The notes under the pieces were generated by a model, which worked only from the letters and a program-made list of their open reading frames with translations, was not told the origin of the DNA and did not search any database. From Brasenia schreberi (Eukaryota; Streptophyta; Magnoliopsida; Nymphaeales; Cabombaceae), in contig JAYKKT010000037.1 of assembly GCA_036023115.1 (NCBI GenBank), forward strand, positions 1,866,001 through 1,930,000: a stretch of 64,000 nucleotides of DNA. The letters run 5' to 3'. The translations under genes and the position numbers were made by a program. Shown piece by piece: positions 61,921-64,000 of the stretch. Numbering within the stretch: position 1 is the stretch's first letter; the number at the start of each line of letters is the position of its first letter.

Positions 61921-62544
61921 TTTGAAAGCCCACAATGACCCGACTAGTCCGACTTCATCCAGGTCGGCCCATAATGGAGGTAAAGATCTCCCGATGCTGG
62001 TTTTCTCTACACTTAGAACTCGAAATCTTGCTTGAGGGGAACAAATGCCGAACCAGCGTTTGGTGGTCTTTTATGTTATTTATTGAACTGATCACTTGGA
62101 CACTCCTAGATATACCAGACAAACGATGGAAGACAGGACCGTTTCAACATAAACCATCTATTCTTTTTTTGGAATTTCTCTTCTTCTATGTTTTGTTGCC
62201 TAGAGCGCATGTACTAAATTATGTGATTGAACGTGCAAATAAGATCTCTTTAGAACCAAGCTTTCCCGCACTTAGTGGGAAAGGCTTCAAGGGTATTTAG
62301 TTGAGAAACTTGATTCTCCTGAAGACAAACAGCACCATTTCTCTACAAAATCTTGGTCAAAGATAGAACCTACATAATCATAACAAAATCATAAATACGT
62401 TGAAAGGCAGCTCCTTTATTGTATAAAATGGTCTCGCTCTTCCAAAGTTAAGCATGAGGATCAACTTATTCCTAATCTTGCCTTTTCATATTCTCCACAT
62501 GCTAGGTTAGGGAACCTACCTTTTCCTCTTTCATCAATGAGTAG
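61921..62544. other. Unclassified intergenic DNA
   Basis: The ORF at 61935-62300 has no recognised domain. No element ends were seen. Confidence 0.35.
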
Positions 62545-62985
62545 AAAATGAGTCTTAGCAAAATAAAGATGTTGAGATGTGTACGTGAACACTTGAAATA
62601 TCTCTTCTGATTAAGAGGACAAATATGTAATGAAGCGATTAGAGGAAAAGTTGAGTGACCCGAACAGAAGACAGAATTAGATAAACATGCCTAAGGTGAT
62701 TTAGACACGTCTACAGGGTGTTTGCATCCTACAATGAGATAACGGGCTGGGGATCGTGTTTTTTTACCCGCAACGGGGACATGCCTCTGCCACTGAGTTC
62801 GTGGATGAAGCAGCCTCATGCCGCTTCATCCAAGAATTCAAACAGGTAGAAGTATGCCAAATGATAAAAATAAAACACTGTTACCTTTGAGTTAAATGCA
62901 TATATGACACTTGATCGTGCACAACGAAATAAAGAATTCGCTTAAGCCAACCCTGTCTAATGTGGGAGAAGGCTTAATTTAGGGT
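62545..62985 (+). mobile_element. Decayed LINE 3' end, divergent subfamily
   Basis: The text reads as a diverged version of the LINE C-terminal blocks (AAAATAAAGATGTTGAGATGTGTACG, then the R-CFRHV-like block near 62690). About 100 bases do not align. The LINE 3' UTR words follow (AAGCCAACCCTGTCTAATGTGGGAGAAGGCTTAATTT, 62943-62979). It is more distant from the other copies than they are from each other. Confidence 0.65.
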
Positions 62986-63930
62986 TTGGTTTGGTCTGAT
63001 TGGTAACTTACAATTATCTCATTCGGAATTGGAAGGAACACAACTTGCCACGAGGTCAAACTTGTTCCATTCAACGGATGTCTGGACCCAATATGATGAC
63101 CTGTGCAATGTTTTTCTACGGTTATCATAATTCCTTATGGCTGAAACAAACACCATTATTCATAATTTGCGAGGTCCTAATATTCAAATATTTGCTACTA
63201 GTTCTAAGATGCTTCCAAAGTGCGAGTAGATTTCCTTTTGTTCATCAGGACAATGGTCATTTTATTGTGATGCTACCTCTACGAACAAGTCTACATGACA
63301 TTTTATTTAAAATGACAATCCTCTCCAATCTATAGGTAATACACCTTTATCTCCAAAGATCTGAAAGAATCACTTAGAAGCCATCCTTGAAGAAAGAGCA
63401 GCAAAATATATATTAGACCAGTTCCTTAAGAAGGAACCCACAATCCTTGTTAGGTTATATCATGTCAGTTGAAGACGTCCGGGATGCTCCGTCAAATCTC
63501 GTACGCACACGCATACAAACAAGAAACCTGCTCAAAAGCTTCCAGCTTTCGGTAATTCATGCCAACACAAAAAACAAGCAGGCATGTGCAATAGGTCAGT
63601 CAAAAGCATTTAATGGAACTGTTAAGAGCGTACTATCATATATTAAGAATGTCGTCAAATACATCCTCCCATGCACAAAAGCATTAAACCTAGTGTGCCA
63701 GAAGGGAAAGCACGTCCTTGTGCTTCAAGATACCAAGTTCCATTGTCAGCAGTTAACAGATAAGCACATCAGATTACCAAGCTACAACTTCAATCATTAC
63801 ATGGATTCCTAGGAAATGCAACAGAAATGACGGACATGCACTTCATAGAGCACGAGTCTCACTAAGACTACAGAAAGAAAGAAGAGATCATATGGAAACA
63901 TACATTGTAACTCAGACACCAAAGGATGGA
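62986..63930. other. Intergenic DNA and probable H2A.Z 3' UTR
   Basis: The right-hand part should be the 3' UTR of the minus-strand H2A.Z gene. ORFs at 63000-63335 and 63447-63812 run against it and show no family features. Confidence 0.45.
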
Positions 63931-64000
63931 TCATTCTTTAGAAGACTTGTTGATCAGTGACTTGTGAATATGAGGGATAACGCCACCTCCAGCTATGGTG
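63931..64000 (-). CDS. Histone H2A.Z, C-terminal end of the gene (partial)
   Basis: On the minus strand the last 22 codons read TIAGGGVIPHIHKSLINKSSKE, followed by TGA at 63931-63933. This is the distinctive C-terminus of the histone variant H2A.Z, including the segment that docks on H4 and lacks the SQEF tail of H2A.X. The protein replaces H2A in nucleosomes near transcription starts and is deposited by the SWR1 complex. The rest of the gene lies beyond the window. The partial first codon and the reading without interruption suggest an intact gene. Confidence 0.93.
   Translation of the reverse strand, partial: TIAGGGVIPHIHKSLINKSSKE

Noticed and set aside
63447..63812. 121-residue plus-strand ORF
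   Set aside because: It lies in the probable H2A.Z 3' flank, on the opposite strand, with no recognised domain.

Overview
The window is nuclear DNA from a flowering plant. It carries exons of a group-C plant bZIP factor, a plant-type PITH-domain protein, ribosomal protein eL27 and histone H2A.Z, embedded in plant transposable elements: RTE-type LINEs, BED-finger/DUF659 hAT transposons, Ty1/copia and Ty3/chromovirus remnants, tRNA-derived SINEs and MITEs. The species cannot be named from sequence alone. AT-rich, heavily nested repeats and a 17.5-kb intron suggest a medium or large genome.

Layout. 1-5400: two LINE 3' fragments and unclassified DNA with a 62-bp tandem duplication. 5621-6090: the first three coding exons of a PITH-domain gene; no later exons were found. 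8667-17906: a nest of hAT transposons several layers deep, ending in a 123-bp AT microsatellite. 18170-20932: a LINE whose reading frame is open except for two TGA codons. 21123-21545: a PPR pseudogene scrap. 25400-26536: the 5' end of a copia element. 27018-48680: a complete six-exon group-C bZIP gene (429 aa) whose third intron (30288-47813) splits the basic region and is full of elements. They are a LINE holding hAT copy 1, and a copia remnant holding an old hAT, which holds an apparently intact hAT copy 2, plus a LINE with an inverted 5' end. 50280-55620: a decayed LINE split by an unknown insertion of about 2.3 kb. 56354-56758: eL27 without a visible ATG. 58003-61920: a Ty3/chromovirus remnant. 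62545-62985: a LINE 3' remnant. 63931-64000: the last codons of an H2A.Z gene on the minus strand, running off the window.

The host genes are unrelated housekeeping or regulatory genes and do not form an operon-like unit. The main biological interest is the hAT family. At least eight copies or fragments share CAGTGTTGTC-like ends, palindromic TATCG/CGATA subterminal arrays and 8-bp target duplications. Four of the insertions lie inside other hAT copies. One copy (38166-41587) has perfect target duplications and a reconstructable three-exon, 770-residue transposase gene, so it may be recently or currently active. Its near-identical partner lies inverted 3.6 kb away in the same bZIP intron.
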